Part shown: positions 25,770-34,483 of the stretch, in pieces
Numbering within the stretch: position 1 is the stretch's first letter
Layout of the letters: each line of letters opens with the position of its first letter
Source of the DNA: Vulcanimicrobiota bacterium
Lineage (GTDB): Bacteria; Vulcanimicrobiota; Vulcanimicrobiia; Vulcanimicrobiales; Vulcanimicrobiaceae
Direction of reading: 5' to 3'
DNA: 64,000 bases
Assembly (NCBI GenBank): GCA_003168375.1
Contig: PMSI01000005.1
Coordinates: 62,001 to 126,000, forward strand
Translations under genes and position numbers: made by a program
The notes under the pieces: model-generated
Seen by the model: the letters and a program-made list of their open reading frames with translations, nothing else
What the model was told of the DNA's origin: nothing
Database searches by the model: none

Positions 25770-26491
25770 CGCCGGGTCAGCTCCAGGAACACATCCTGCA
25801 GCGAGCCGTCGCCGATGAGCTTTTGCGTCGCCTCGAGCGCGACGAGCTTCCCGGCCTGGATGATCCCGATCCGGTCGCAGAGCTCTTCCGCTTCTTCGAG
25901 ATAGTGCGTGGTGAGGATGATCGTCGTGCCCTTGGTGTTCAGCTCGCGCAGCATCGACCACAGCTCGAGGCGCAGCTCGACGTCGACGCCGGCGGTCGGC
26001 TCGTCGAGGATCACCAGCCGCGGTTCGTGGATCAGCGCGCGCGCCAGCGTCAGCCGGCGCTTCATCCCGCCCGAGAGCTTGGTGTAGACGAGCTTCGCCT
26101 TCGAGGCGAGATCGAACCGCTCGAGCAGCATGTCGGCACGCCGTTCGACCGCCTTGCCGCGAATGCCGTAATAGCCGGCCTGAAAGATCAGCACGTCGCG
26201 GATGTTGAGGTAGCGGTCGAAGTTGTATTCCTGCGGCGCTAGACCGACCTGACGGCGCGCCGTCCGCCAGTCCCGCACGGTGTCGTATCCGAACAGCGAG
26301 ATCGATCCGCCGGTGATGTGCGCCAGCCCGACGATCGCGTTGATCGTCGTCGTCTTGCCGGCGCCGTTCGGGCCGAGCAGCCCGAAGAACTCACCCTCGG
26401 CGACCTCGAACGAGATCCCGTCGACGGCGGTGAAATCGCCGTAGCGCTTGACCAGACGCTCGATGCGCAGGGCGGGGACCGTTCCGCTCAC
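25766..26491 (-). CDS. ABC transporter ATP-binding protein
   Basis: A 241-residue ATPase with Walker A GPNGAGKTT, signature LSGGMKRR, Walker B LVILDEPTAG and the switch His in TTHYLEEAE. It resembles the drug/NodI/CcmA-type group that pairs with ABC-2 permeases. The start is the GTG at 26491, which overlaps the stop of the upstream metallophosphoesterase (GTGA); longer versions have no coding character. Confidence 0.93.
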   Translation of the reverse strand: MSGTVPALRIERLVKRYGDFTAVDGISFEVAEGEFFGLLGPNGAGKTTTINAIVGLAHITGGSISLFGYDTVRDWRTARRQVGLAPQEYNFDRYLNIRDVLIFQAGYYGIRGKAVERRADMLLERFDLASKAKLVYTKLSGGMKRRLTLARALIHEPRLVILDEPTAGVDVELRLELWSMLRELNTKGTTIILTTHYLEEAEELCDRIGIIQAGKLVALEATQKLIGDGSLQDVFLELTRR

Positions 26492-27225
26492 GGAATGACG
26501 GCGCCCGGCGGCCCGAGCTGCGCGTAGCGATGCCGGTGCAGCGTGGCCAGCCGCTTCTCGAGGTCGGGGATCCCGCTCTTGCGCAACTGGCGCGCGACCT
26601 TCTCCACGTCGAACGCGACGCGCCGCGACTGCACTTCCCAGCCGCCGCTGCGCTGGGTGAGGAGCGCGTAGTGCGCCCGCGGATCGCCGTCCTTCGGCAA
26701 GCCGGCGGACGCAACGTTGACCAGCGTCCGCCCGCGCCAGACGCGCACGTAGGGGAGGTGCAGATGTCCGAACGCGATCGTGCGCTGCGAAACGCCGTCG
26801 AAGCACTGCTCGAGCGTGTCGTCGTAGGCGTCGGGCCAGACGTGCCCGTCGTCGTTCTTCGGGTTCGCGTGGCAGATCAGCAGCCCGTCCTCGCCGTCAC
26901 CGAACGCGATCGAGAACGGCAGCTCGGCGAGCCAGCGGGTCCACTCGCCGCCGATCCGTTCGCGCACCCACGCGACGCCGCGTGCATCCTCCGGATCGAG
27001 CTGCGCGAGATCGCCTTCGCCGACCATCCGATCGGTGTTCCCGCGCAAGCAGCGGGCGCCCGACGTGCGCAGCCGTTTCAGGACTTCCTTCGGCCGAGGG
27101 CCGTCGAGGCACAGGTCGCCCGCCGCGACGATGACGTCCGCGCCGCCGCGCGAGGCGAGATCGTAGAGACAGCACTCGAGGGCGTGGACGTTGCCGTGGA
27201 TATCCGAGAGGATCGCGACTCGCAC
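26488..27225 (-). CDS. metallophosphoesterase (YfcE/PP2A-like)
   Basis: A 245-residue calcineurin-fold phosphoesterase starting at GTG (VRVAILSDIHGN). The two-metal ligands are visible in order: DIHGN, GDLCLDGP, RGNTD, CHANPK and GHLHLPY. Bacterial relatives cleave phosphodiesters or act as protein phosphatases; the substrate is unknown. It is the middle gene of a run from the DDAH-fold protein to the ABC exporter. Confidence 0.88.
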   Translation of the reverse strand: MRVAILSDIHGNVHALECCLYDLASRGGADVIVAAGDLCLDGPRPKEVLKRLRTSGARCLRGNTDRMVGEGDLAQLDPEDARGVAWVRERIGGEWTRWLAELPFSIAFGDGEDGLLICHANPKNDDGHVWPDAYDDTLEQCFDGVSQRTIAFGHLHLPYVRVWRGRTLVNVASAGLPKDGDPRAHYALLTQRSGGWEVQSRRVAFDVEKVARQLRKSGIPDLEKRLATLHRHRYAQLGPPGAVIP

Positions 27226-27239
27226 GGTTTCGCGCGCGC

Positions 27240-28088
27240 CTACGCGCGCTTCACGGCGAGGGCGAGCGAGAACGGGCCGAAACCGGCTTTGCCGAACTCC
27301 CACAGGTCGATCGCCTCGACCGAGATCTTCGCCTTACGCATGATCGCGATCGACTCGCGAAAACGGAGGTTCGCGACGACGAGCCGCTCCCCGAGCGCGA
27401 GCACGCCGGCGGCCAGTTCTTCGCCGCGCGGGACCTCGACGATGCGCAGGTCGGCTGCGGCGACGAGGTCGACGCGTTCGGGCGCCGCGACGATCGTGTC
27501 GAATCCTACGATCGAGAACACGTCACGGAGCCGCGCGACATCGTTGGCGACGGCGAGCTCCACGACGGAGTATCCATGTTGCGACACGATCGCTTCGAGC
27601 TGGCGCCGGCCCAGCTCGTTCGAGCGGCGGCGCAGACCGCTGCCCGCGCGCGGCACGCCGACGAAGACGCGGCCGGGCGCGATCGCGATGTCGGTCGCAT
27701 CGAGCAAGCCCGGCGCCTCGATGCGCCCGACGATCGGAATCCCCAGCTCGGCGAGATGCTTCTCGACCGCGACGACCTCGGTGCGGCGCTCGATCTGCGA
27801 GGGGCGCGCGATCAGCGCGCCGTGCGGCAGGACGATCGCGCAGTCGGCGACGAGCGTCTCGGTCGGCGACTCCGTGTGCGGGCGAATCTCGTGGACCGTC
27901 ACCCCGCGATCGCGCAGCGTGCGCACGAAGATCGCGTGCTGCTCCTGCGCGCGGTCGGCGATCGGCGAGGGTTCGCCCTTGATCGGCGGCAGCTGATCGA
28001 CGGCGGCGGACGGACGAAGCACGAGCGCGGCGGCGAGCGCCCCGGCATCGCTGCCGACGTACGGGCCAGCGTAGGTTTTCACGGTCAC
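27240..28088 (-). CDS. DDAH/arginine deiminase-fold protein lacking catalytic residues
   Basis: A 282-residue protein of the guanidino-group-modifying (DDAH) fold. ETLVADCAIVLPHGALIARP (77-96) matches the conserved 'VED..ALV...GA...RPG' block, and VGVPRAGSGLRRRSNELG the next block. Two catalytic positions are changed. The His of the HL(K/D) motif is Arg186 in ARLRDVFSIVG, and the nucleophilic Cys near the C-terminus is Ser274 in FGPFSLAL. The usual EGGD is also absent (LLDATD). It is therefore probably not a hydrolase and may bind a ligand. GTG starts at 28088 and 28082 are both possible. Confidence 0.75.
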   Translation of the reverse strand: MTVKTYAGPYVGSDAGALAAALVLRPSAAVDQLPPIKGEPSPIADRAQEQHAIFVRTLRDRGVTVHEIRPHTESPTETLVADCAIVLPHGALIARPSQIERRTEVVAVEKHLAELGIPIVGRIEAPGLLDATDIAIAPGRVFVGVPRAGSGLRRRSNELGRRQLEAIVSQHGYSVVELAVANDVARLRDVFSIVGFDTIVAAPERVDLVAAADLRIVEVPRGEELAAGVLALGERLVVANLRFRESIAIMRKAKISVEAIDLWEFGKAGFGPFSLALAVKRA

Positions 28089-28099
28089 GACCAACGGCG

Positions 28100-28114
28100 G
28101 TTCGCCGGGCGAAC
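28100..28114. promoter_or_regulatory. palindrome between the DDAH-fold gene and the TA operon
   Basis: GTTCGCC-G-GGCGAAC is a perfect seven-base inverted repeat 12 bases upstream of the minus-strand GTG and 55 bases upstream of the antitoxin ATG. Autoregulation is typical of Xre-RES modules, so this is a candidate operator. Confidence 0.45.
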
Positions 28115-28156
28115 GCCGGGGTCCTGAGCGCCTTGCTGCCCGTCTCGCGTCCGTGA

Positions 28157-28162
28157 TAGAAT
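28157..28162 (+). promoter_or_regulatory. -10 element of the Xre-RES operon
   Basis: TAGAAT lies seven bases before the antitoxin ATG at 28170, which would place the transcription start at or next to the ATG and give a leaderless message. A weak TTGCTG is 18 bases upstream. No Shine-Dalgarno sequence precedes the ATG. Confidence 0.4.
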
Positions 28163-28169
28163 CGGACAA

Positions 28170-28661
28170 ATGACCGCTAAGAGACAGGCAATTGTCGGTC
28201 GCGCGCACGATCCTGCCGATTCGCTCCTTCGATCCCTCGAGCGCTTTCGCGCCGGCGTATCGCTCCTCGACCTCAGCGACGCGAAAACCGGGAGTCCGCT
28301 CGATATGGCGGCGGCGATTCGCGGCGGAATCGCGTCCGCGGCCTGGTCGAGATTGCGCGCGATCGGATTCACGCCGCCCGAGCTCGCATCCGTCGTCGGG
28401 GTCAGCGAGAAAACGATCTCGCGCAAGAAGGGCGGCGACGCGGTGTTGACCGTCGCCGAAGGCGACCGGACGGTTCGGCTCGCGCAACTCGCTTTGGAGG
28501 CCGCGCGCGCGTTCGGCGAGCTCGACAAAGCGATGCGCTGGCTGCGAAAACCGAACCGCCTCCTCGGCGGCGAAAAGCCGCTCGATCTGATCGCCACTGA
28601 GCCGGGGACGGTCCTCGTTCGACGAGCACTTGGAGCGGTGGAGTACGGCGGGGTCGCGTGA
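28170..28661 (+). CDS. Xre/MbcA/ParS-type antitoxin
   Basis: A 163-residue antitoxin. Residues 60-90 contain a helix-turn-helix (TPPELASVVGVSEKTISRKK). The C-terminal DUF2384 toxin-binding domain ends GEKPLDLIATEPGTVLVRRA, in line with the MbcA/ParS/Xre family. It should neutralise the RES toxin encoded next, whose GTG overlaps its stop (GTGA), and probably represses its own promoter. Confidence 0.92.
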   Translation: MTAKRQAIVGRAHDPADSLLRSLERFRAGVSLLDLSDAKTGSPLDMAAAIRGGIASAAWSRLRAIGFTPPELASVVGVSEKTISRKKGGDAVLTVAEGDRTVRLAQLALEAARAFGELDKAMRWLRKPNRLLGGEKPLDLIATEPGTVLVRRALGAVEYGGVA

Positions 28662-29125
28662 TCCACGTCTGGCGCCTCACGCGGCGATTGCACGCCGTGC
28701 CACCCTCGGAGGCATACAGCGGGATCGGCGCGGAACGCACGGGCGGTCGCTGGAACCGCGCCGGAACGCGCGCAGCATATGCTTCGTCGGCGCGATCGCT
28801 CGCGGCGCTCGAGTACCTGGCAAACGTCGATCCGGAAGATCTGCCGAACGATCTCGTCTTCGTGGGCGCGACCTTCGAGGAGCGCGATCTCGAACTCGGC
28901 GATCCGCCGTCCGGTTGGAACTCGCTCGATTCGCCGGCTGCGGCGGGCTACGGTCAGGAATGGCTGCAATCGAGCCGCTCGCTGGTCCTCGGCATACCGT
29001 CCGCGATCGTCACGGCGGAGCGCAATTACATCATCAATCCGGAGAGCCCACGGATGAGAGCGCTGCGCGTCGTGCCTAATGTCGAGGAATTCGTCTTCGA
29101 TGCGCGTCTCCTGACGCGACGATAG
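28658..29125 (+). CDS. RES-domain toxin
   Basis: A 155-residue RES toxin. The conserved Arg31 (GGRWNR), Tyr41 (AAYASS) and Glu52 (ALEYL) form the family's active-site pattern, with a C-terminal Ser in NPESPRM. RES toxins such as MbcT and Res deplete or phosphorolyse NAD+, while ParT-type members ADP-ribosylate PRPP synthetase. The fold of the site looks intact, so an active toxin is expected. Together with the TIR gene this gives the window two possible NAD-consuming effectors. Confidence 0.92.
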   Translation: MIHVWRLTRRLHAVPPSEAYSGIGAERTGGRWNRAGTRAAYASSARSLAALEYLANVDPEDLPNDLVFVGATFEERDLELGDPPSGWNSLDSPAAAGYGQEWLQSSRSLVLGIPSAIVTAERNYIINPESPRMRALRVVPNVEEFVFDARLLTRR

Positions 29126-29126
29126 G

Positions 29127-29543
29127 TTACGTTTTCGGCAGGATCGCGATGCGGCCAGACCCCGCGATCGTGAGCGCGAGGCCGATGCCGACGATCAGGA
29201 TGAAGAACTCGACGCCCTCCCCGGCTTGCTTTCCCGTGAAGTTCATGAAGAAGCCGTTCTTCGCGTGGATCAGCACTGCCGCAACCGCCATGTCGATCGC
29301 GATGCCGAGCGCGGCCAGCCGCGTCAGGATTCCGAGCACGAGCGCGATCGGGCCGAGGAACTCGATCGCGATCACGATGTACGCAAGCGCCGGCGGAATC
29401 CCAGCGAACGAACCCATCCCCGCGACCGTGCCGGCAATCCCCGGTCCGCCGAAGAGTCCGAGCGCTTTCTGGGCGCCGTGCGGCCACACCACAACGGCCA
29501 GCGTCAGGCGCAGGATCGGCTGAGGAACGTCCGCGGCACGCAT
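29127..29543 (-). CDS. DoxX-family membrane protein
   Basis: A 138-residue protein with four membrane helices. VVWPHGAQKALGLFGGPG in the first third and the late NFTGKQAGEGVEFFILIVG are typical of DoxX proteins. DoxX relatives act in respiratory or thiol-redox membrane complexes, but the function of this one is unknown. It ends one base beyond the RES gene (convergent) and lies 15 bases after the YncE-phosphoesterase gene. Confidence 0.88.
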   Translation of the reverse strand: MRAADVPQPILRLTLAVVVWPHGAQKALGLFGGPGIAGTVAGMGSFAGIPPALAYIVIAIEFLGPIALVLGILTRLAALGIAIDMAVAAVLIHAKNGFFMNFTGKQAGEGVEFFILIVGIGLALTIAGSGRIAILPKT

Positions 29544-29558
29544 GCCGCGACGTTTAGT

Positions 29559-32345
29559 TTACCCCGGGAACGTGCCGTCGACAACGGCGAGCGCCCGCCG
29601 GTAGAGCGCGTCCTGCATGCGCCGGTACGCGTCCGGCTTCATCGCGTAGCGGCGCTCCGCGAGCTTGTCGGCTCGACGCGAGAGATCGACGATCCGGCCG
29701 CCGCGCGCCGTGTCGGCATCCGCGCGGCTCTGATCGGTCCGCTCGAGCAGCGCCGCGATGCGGTTCCCTTCGGCGCTCGCGGTCTGCGTCGACACCGGGA
29801 TCGCGTCGTACGGCGCCGCGTCGCCGCCCGCCGCGGTGAAGAAATCGCTCATGTCGGTGGCGAGCAGATCGCCGAGCGAGAGCGCTTCCACGCCGAGGAT
29901 TTGCTCGGTCGTCTTGAGGATGCTGACGGTCGAAAGGTGCCTCGTCCCCACGTAGTGCCGCTTGACGAATGGGCCTACGACGATCGCGTACGTCCGGTAC
30001 TCGTCGACGTGGTCGCGCGAGGATTGCGCGTCATCGGGCGTCACGAACAGCGCCGTCTGCCGCCACGACGGCAGATGCGAGAGATACTGGACGATCGCGC
30101 CGAGCGCGCGGTCGCCGTCGGCGACCTCTTCCGGGATCGGCGGAATGCCGGCCCCGGCGCCGGAGTGGTCCGCCGGCAGCCAGATGAAGGTGTACCGCGG
30201 CTGGCGCCCCTGCGCGACCAGCGCACCGTAGTCGCGGATGAACTCCTTTGCGCGCCGCTCGTCGCGGATGCGCAGGTTCCAGCCGGGAAAGTCGAGATCG
30301 ATGTGACCGGCGAGCACGGCAGGCGCCGGAACGTCGAGACTGTAGAGGCCGCCCAGACCCTGCGTCGGTGCGTCGCGATCGTCGACGCCGGCGAACTGCG
30401 GATCGTCGGCCTTCGGATCCTTCGCCGCGCCCTCGTCGTAGCCGCTGAGGCGGATGAAGTCGCCGTAGTCGCGGAATGCGATGCGGTGCCGTGCCAAGGT
30501 GTTGAAGATGTAGCCAAGCCGCGGATAGTCTTCGGGATCCTCGTTCTTGTTGACGAGTGGCGCGCGGCCGCCTTTCGCGAGCAGCGTGCGCTCCGTGTAC
30601 AGCGTCGCCATCCCGGCGGCGAAGAACTGATGACCGGCGTCGGATTCTTCGGCGTCGGCGAAGTTGTTCACCGCGACCCCGTAGCGGCGCGCGAGCGCGT
30701 GGAGATTCGGCGTCACGCTCTCGCCGAACGAGACCAGCGACGGATCGCCGTTCGGCGCGCCCAAATCGCCGAGCATCGCGTCGAACGTCTTGTTCTCCTC
30801 GAGGATCACGACGACGTGATCGAGCCCTTTCGGATAGGTCGACTTGGGGACGACGCGCCGCGTGTTGGCCAGCGCGTTCAACGTCGTCGACTTGAGCTGC
30901 ACGGCCGCGAGATCGACCCTTTGCAGCGTCGACCAGGTGGCATTGGAGTCGGCGAAGATCGAGGGATCGCCGATGAAGCCGGCGTCGTGCCCGAAGCCTT
31001 TGGTGTTGACGACGTAGAGCGTACGGTCGTCGTTCGCGAGCGCGAGCGCGGTCGGGTACCAACCGGTCGGGATCAATCCCAGCCGGTGCAGATGGAGGGG
31101 ATCACGCGCGTCCATCACGGCCACGGCGTTCAGCCCTGCCAGCGCGACGTACAGCCGCGATCCGTCTTTGGAGAGCGCGAGCGCAGCGGGCTGCGTCCCG
31201 AACGGACCCCTATCGAAGAGGCGCAACTCGGTGCCCCCGACCGCGCGCGGTGCGCCGCGCAGCGAGATCGTCGCCACCCGGTCGACGTTCGTGACCGCGA
31301 CGTATGCGTACGCGCCGTCCGGGGTCGTGATGACGGTGGTAGGATGCGCGCCGCCGACGATCCGCACACCGTCGGGCGTGGGATCGAGCGGCAGCGCGGC
31401 GTTTCCGAACGGCGGCGCGTCCTGCGGAAGCGCCGACAGATCGCCGTTCTGCGCGATCCCGACGAACGAGAGCGCGGACGCATGTTGCGGGTCGGAGGCG
31501 ACGGTCCGCAGCGGCGGCGCCGTCGCGGGCTGCGCGAGCTTCGCGTACCGCATCAAGCCCTCGTCGGTGACGAGAAGCCGGTCGCCGGCAAACGCCGCGC
31601 CGAACGGGAAGAACCCGACGTGCTGCTCGGGACCGCTCAGCGTGCGCGTCGCGGTGTCGATCGCGTCGACCGTCCCCGACGCCTCGTTCACGACGTACGC
31701 ACGCCGGCCGTCGCGCGAGAGCACGATCGTGCCGGGATAACTGTGGTTCTGATCCCCGTACGCGGGATCGCCGGGGACCGGCGGCGTGATGACGTGCGCC
31801 TTGTCGGCGGTGAGATGCCCGTTCGGGTCGAGGGCGAACGCGTACACGGCGTTGGTCGGACCGCCGGACGCGAGCACGAGCGTGCGCGAGGCGTCCGCCG
31901 GATCGGTCAACGCGACGACGCCGACCCAGAACTTCTCGCCCGGCGCGCGATAGCGGTCGACGACGCGCATCGTCGCGACGTCGACGACGGCGAGCGAGAA
32001 ACCGCCGGTCGCCGTGGAGTCGATCTGCGAGTGCACCAGCGCCTCACGCTCGTCGTCGTTGCTCACGATCGCGAACCGTCCGTCGGGGGTCAACGCCACG
32101 CCGAGTGCGTTCATCCCGGTGACGACGCTCGTGCCGAGGGGCGTGACGATGCGTCCGGAGGGCAGTACGGCGTCGAACGTCGCGCCGCGCAGGTGTCCGG
32201 CCGGGATGTTGCCGGCCGGAGCAGCGTACGTTACCGGAGCGAGGTGCCGCGGCGCAGGATGCGGGCTCCGCGTCGGCGCGGCGGCGGCGCCGCAGGGTGC
32301 GAGCGCGAGCAGCACGGCAACGAGCGCGAGTCGATTCGGCTTCAT
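29559..32345 (-). CDS. YncE-like beta-propeller/phosphoesterase fusion, exported
   Basis: A 928-residue secreted protein read from the ATG at 32345, which gives a signal peptide (MKPNRLALVAVLLALAPCG). The first 500 residues hold repeated YVTN-like blades (for example DGRFAIVSNDDERE, DGRRAYVVNEASGTVD). The second half is a PF04185-type phosphoesterase beginning LDHVVVILEENKTFDAMLGD, with GAPNGDPSLVSFGESVTPN and DAEESDAGHQFF downstream. Homologues are phospholipase C or acid phosphatases. It may recover phosphate outside the cell. Confidence 0.88.
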   Translation of the reverse strand: MKPNRLALVAVLLALAPCGAAAAPTRSPHPAPRHLAPVTYAAPAGNIPAGHLRGATFDAVLPSGRIVTPLGTSVVTGMNALGVALTPDGRFAIVSNDDEREALVHSQIDSTATGGFSLAVVDVATMRVVDRYRAPGEKFWVGVVALTDPADASRTLVLASGGPTNAVYAFALDPNGHLTADKAHVITPPVPGDPAYGDQNHSYPGTIVLSRDGRRAYVVNEASGTVDAIDTATRTLSGPEQHVGFFPFGAAFAGDRLLVTDEGLMRYAKLAQPATAPPLRTVASDPQHASALSFVGIAQNGDLSALPQDAPPFGNAALPLDPTPDGVRIVGGAHPTTVITTPDGAYAYVAVTNVDRVATISLRGAPRAVGGTELRLFDRGPFGTQPAALALSKDGSRLYVALAGLNAVAVMDARDPLHLHRLGLIPTGWYPTALALANDDRTLYVVNTKGFGHDAGFIGDPSIFADSNATWSTLQRVDLAAVQLKSTTLNALANTRRVVPKSTYPKGLDHVVVILEENKTFDAMLGDLGAPNGDPSLVSFGESVTPNLHALARRYGVAVNNFADAEESDAGHQFFAAGMATLYTERTLLAKGGRAPLVNKNEDPEDYPRLGYIFNTLARHRIAFRDYGDFIRLSGYDEGAAKDPKADDPQFAGVDDRDAPTQGLGGLYSLDVPAPAVLAGHIDLDFPGWNLRIRDERRAKEFIRDYGALVAQGRQPRYTFIWLPADHSGAGAGIPPIPEEVADGDRALGAIVQYLSHLPSWRQTALFVTPDDAQSSRDHVDEYRTYAIVVGPFVKRHYVGTRHLSTVSILKTTEQILGVEALSLGDLLATDMSDFFTAAGGDAAPYDAIPVSTQTASAEGNRIAALLERTDQSRADADTARGGRIVDLSRRADKLAERRYAMKPDAYRRMQDALYRRALAVVDGTFPG

Positions 32346-32361
32346 CGTATCCTTCAAACGG

Positions 32362-33798
32362 CTAGTGGAGGGCACGGGCAAGGCGGTCGACGGCTTGCAA
32401 CAACGCTGCGTCGTCGAGGTCGCCGAAGGAGAGCCGCAGTGCCGGCGGCCCGCTGCGGGTCGGATAGAACGGATCGGCGGGCATCACCAGGACACCTTCG
32501 CGGGCGCACAGATCGAACGCCGCCTGCGTCGAGAAGCGAGGCGGGAGGCGCAGCCACACGTTGGTCCCGGCGTCGGGCGGCCGCACGTCCGCCCAGGGAA
32601 GCGCGCGCGCCAGCGCGTCGACGAACAGATCGCGGCGGCGGCGGTACAGCGACCGCGCCGCCTTGATGTGCCGCGGATAAGCGGGCGTCCGCAAGTAGCG
32701 CCACAGTGCGCGCTGCGTCAGCGTCGAGGTGAACGAGTCGGTTCGTACCTTCGCCGCCTCGATGTTCATGCGCAGCGCACCCTTCACGCGCAGGTAGCCG
32801 ATCCGCAGCGCCGGGAAGATCGACTTCGAGAGCGACTCCATCATCACGACGCGCCCGTCGACGTCGTACGCGGCGAGCGGCGGCGGCGCCGGGCCGTCGT
32901 ATGCGAACATCCAGCCGGTCTGGTCTTCGAGGATCACGACGTCGTAGCGCCGCGCGAGCTCGACGATCGCCTTGCCCCGCCGCGCCGGCAGCACGACCCC
33001 GGTCGGGTTCTCGGCGATCGGGCAGATCGAGAACAGTCGCGGCCGGTATTCGGCGAACACGCGCTCGACGTCGTCGATGCGCACGCCGTCCGCATCGCTG
33101 CGCACCTCGACGTAGCTCGCGCCACGGGCGTCGAAGACGCCCAGCGTCCCCGGGTAGGTCGGCGACTCCGACGCGACCACGGCGCGATCGGCGAGGAGCA
33201 CCGACGCGATCAGATCGGCCGCCTGTTGTGCGCCCGAGGTGACGATGATCTCGCCGGCGCCGGCGTCGCAGCCGCGCGCGTTCAGCGACTCGGCGAGCGT
33301 CGCGCACAGGTCGGAATCGCCCGTGTTCGCGCGGTACTGCATCGCTTCGGGCGGATCGTCGGCGAACGTGCGCTGCATCGCGCGACCGAACTCCGCCATC
33401 GGAAACGTTTCGGGAGCGGGGTTCGCGCGCGCCAGCGAGATGACGCCGGGCGCCGTCGCCTGCGCGAGCCGGTCCATCACGCCTTCCATGCGCTCGCCGC
33501 GCGAGAGCAGCGAGGGTTCCCAGGTGCGTGCGAACGGTGCGTCGTCGGCCGCGTCTTTTGCCGCGACGAACGTGCCGCGCCCCACGCGCGAGACGACGCG
33601 ACCGCGCGCTGCCAGCGTCTCGTACGCCTGCGAGACCGTGACGAGGGCGACGTCGAGCTCGCCGGCGAGCGAGCGGATCGGCGGCAGCCGCTGCTCGGGC
33701 GCGAGCTCGCCACTCTCGATCGCGGTCGCCAGCGCATCCGCGATCTGCACGTACAGCGGCCGCGGATCGCGCGTGTCGAGCGCGATCGCCGGCGTCAC
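32362..33798 (-). CDS. MocR/PdxR-type GntR regulator with aminotransferase domain
   Basis: A 478-residue regulator. Residues 10-80 are a GntR winged helix (YVQIADALATAIESGELAPE, LPPIRSLAGELDVALVTVSQ). Residues 115-478 are a fold-type I PLP domain with ICPIAENPTGVVL and the PLP-binding Lys in MMESLSKSIFPALRIGY. Such proteins regulate genes for vitamin B6, GABA or taurine use; the target here is unknown. The GTG start at 33798 is one base past the response-regulator stop. Confidence 0.9.
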   Translation of the reverse strand: MTPAIALDTRDPRPLYVQIADALATAIESGELAPEQRLPPIRSLAGELDVALVTVSQAYETLAARGRVVSRVGRGTFVAAKDAADDAPFARTWEPSLLSRGERMEGVMDRLAQATAPGVISLARANPAPETFPMAEFGRAMQRTFADDPPEAMQYRANTGDSDLCATLAESLNARGCDAGAGEIIVTSGAQQAADLIASVLLADRAVVASESPTYPGTLGVFDARGASYVEVRSDADGVRIDDVERVFAEYRPRLFSICPIAENPTGVVLPARRGKAIVELARRYDVVILEDQTGWMFAYDGPAPPPLAAYDVDGRVVMMESLSKSIFPALRIGYLRVKGALRMNIEAAKVRTDSFTSTLTQRALWRYLRTPAYPRHIKAARSLYRRRRDLFVDALARALPWADVRPPDAGTNVWLRLPPRFSTQAAFDLCAREGVLVMPADPFYPTRSGPPALRLSFGDLDDAALLQAVDRLARALH

Positions 33799-33799
33799 G

Positions 33800-34483
33800 T
33801 CACCGTTCGTCCAGACGGTACCCGATGCCGCGGACGCTGCTGATCGCGAGGGTGGCGTTGACCTCGTTGAGTTTCTTGCGGAGCGCGGCCACGTGCACGT
33901 CGACGACGCGGGTCGGGACGCCCGAGACGTCGTTCCAGACGCGCTCCAGGATCTGCGCACGGGTAAGCAGCTTGCCGACGTTCTCGGCGAGATACCACAA
34001 CAGGCGGAACTCGAGCGCGGTCAGCGTGACGCTCTTGCCGTTGTTCTCGAGGGTGTGGAAATCACGGACCAGCGCCGCGCCGCCGACTTGGAGCCGGCCT
34101 TCCTGGTCGGTCTTGCGCGAGCGCTCGCGCCGGCGCAAGAACGACTGGACGCGCGCGACCAGCTCGTTGCCGGAGAACGGTTTGCGGATGTAGTCGTCGG
34201 CGCCGAGCCCGAGACCCTTGAGGACGTCGTTCTCGCTGGAGTGCGCGCTCACCATCAGGATGAACGCGTCCGACGAGTTGGCGAGCGAGGTACACACGTC
34301 GAGCCCGGAGATGTCCGGCAGTTCGACGTCGAGCAGCACGATCGCCGGCTTGAAGACCGGCTCGGCTTCGAGGCCGGCCGATCCGGTGCTGGCGATCCGC
34401 ACTTCGAACCCGTTGCGCTCGAGGATGACTTTCTCGAACTGGGCGACGTCGGCGTCGTCCTCGATGATCAGGATGCGCTCCAT
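33800..34483 (-). CDS. OmpR-family response regulator
   Basis: A 227-residue two-domain regulator. The receiver has acidic residues DD at 9-10, the phospho-acceptor Asp52 in IVLLDVELPD and the Lys in DDYIRKPFSG. A winged-helix effector domain follows (LTALEFRLLWYLAENVGKLL, RVVDVHVAALRKKL). No sensor kinase is nearby, so it is an orphan. The stop of malic enzyme overlaps its ATG by one base (TGATG), so the two genes are translationally linked. Confidence 0.94.
   Translation of the reverse strand: MERILIIEDDADVAQFEKVILERNGFEVRIASTGSAGLEAEPVFKPAIVLLDVELPDISGLDVCTSLANSSDAFILMVSAHSSENDVLKGLGLGADDYIRKPFSGNELVARVQSFLRRRERSRKTDQEGRLQVGGAALVRDFHTLENNGKSVTLTALEFRLLWYLAENVGKLLTRAQILERVWNDVSGVPTRVVDVHVAALRKKLNEVNATLAISSVRGIGYRLDER

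Noticed and set aside
27240-28088. Calling the DDAH-fold protein an active dimethylarginine hydrolase
   Set aside because: The catalytic His and Cys positions carry Arg and Ser, so an enzymatic name would mislead.
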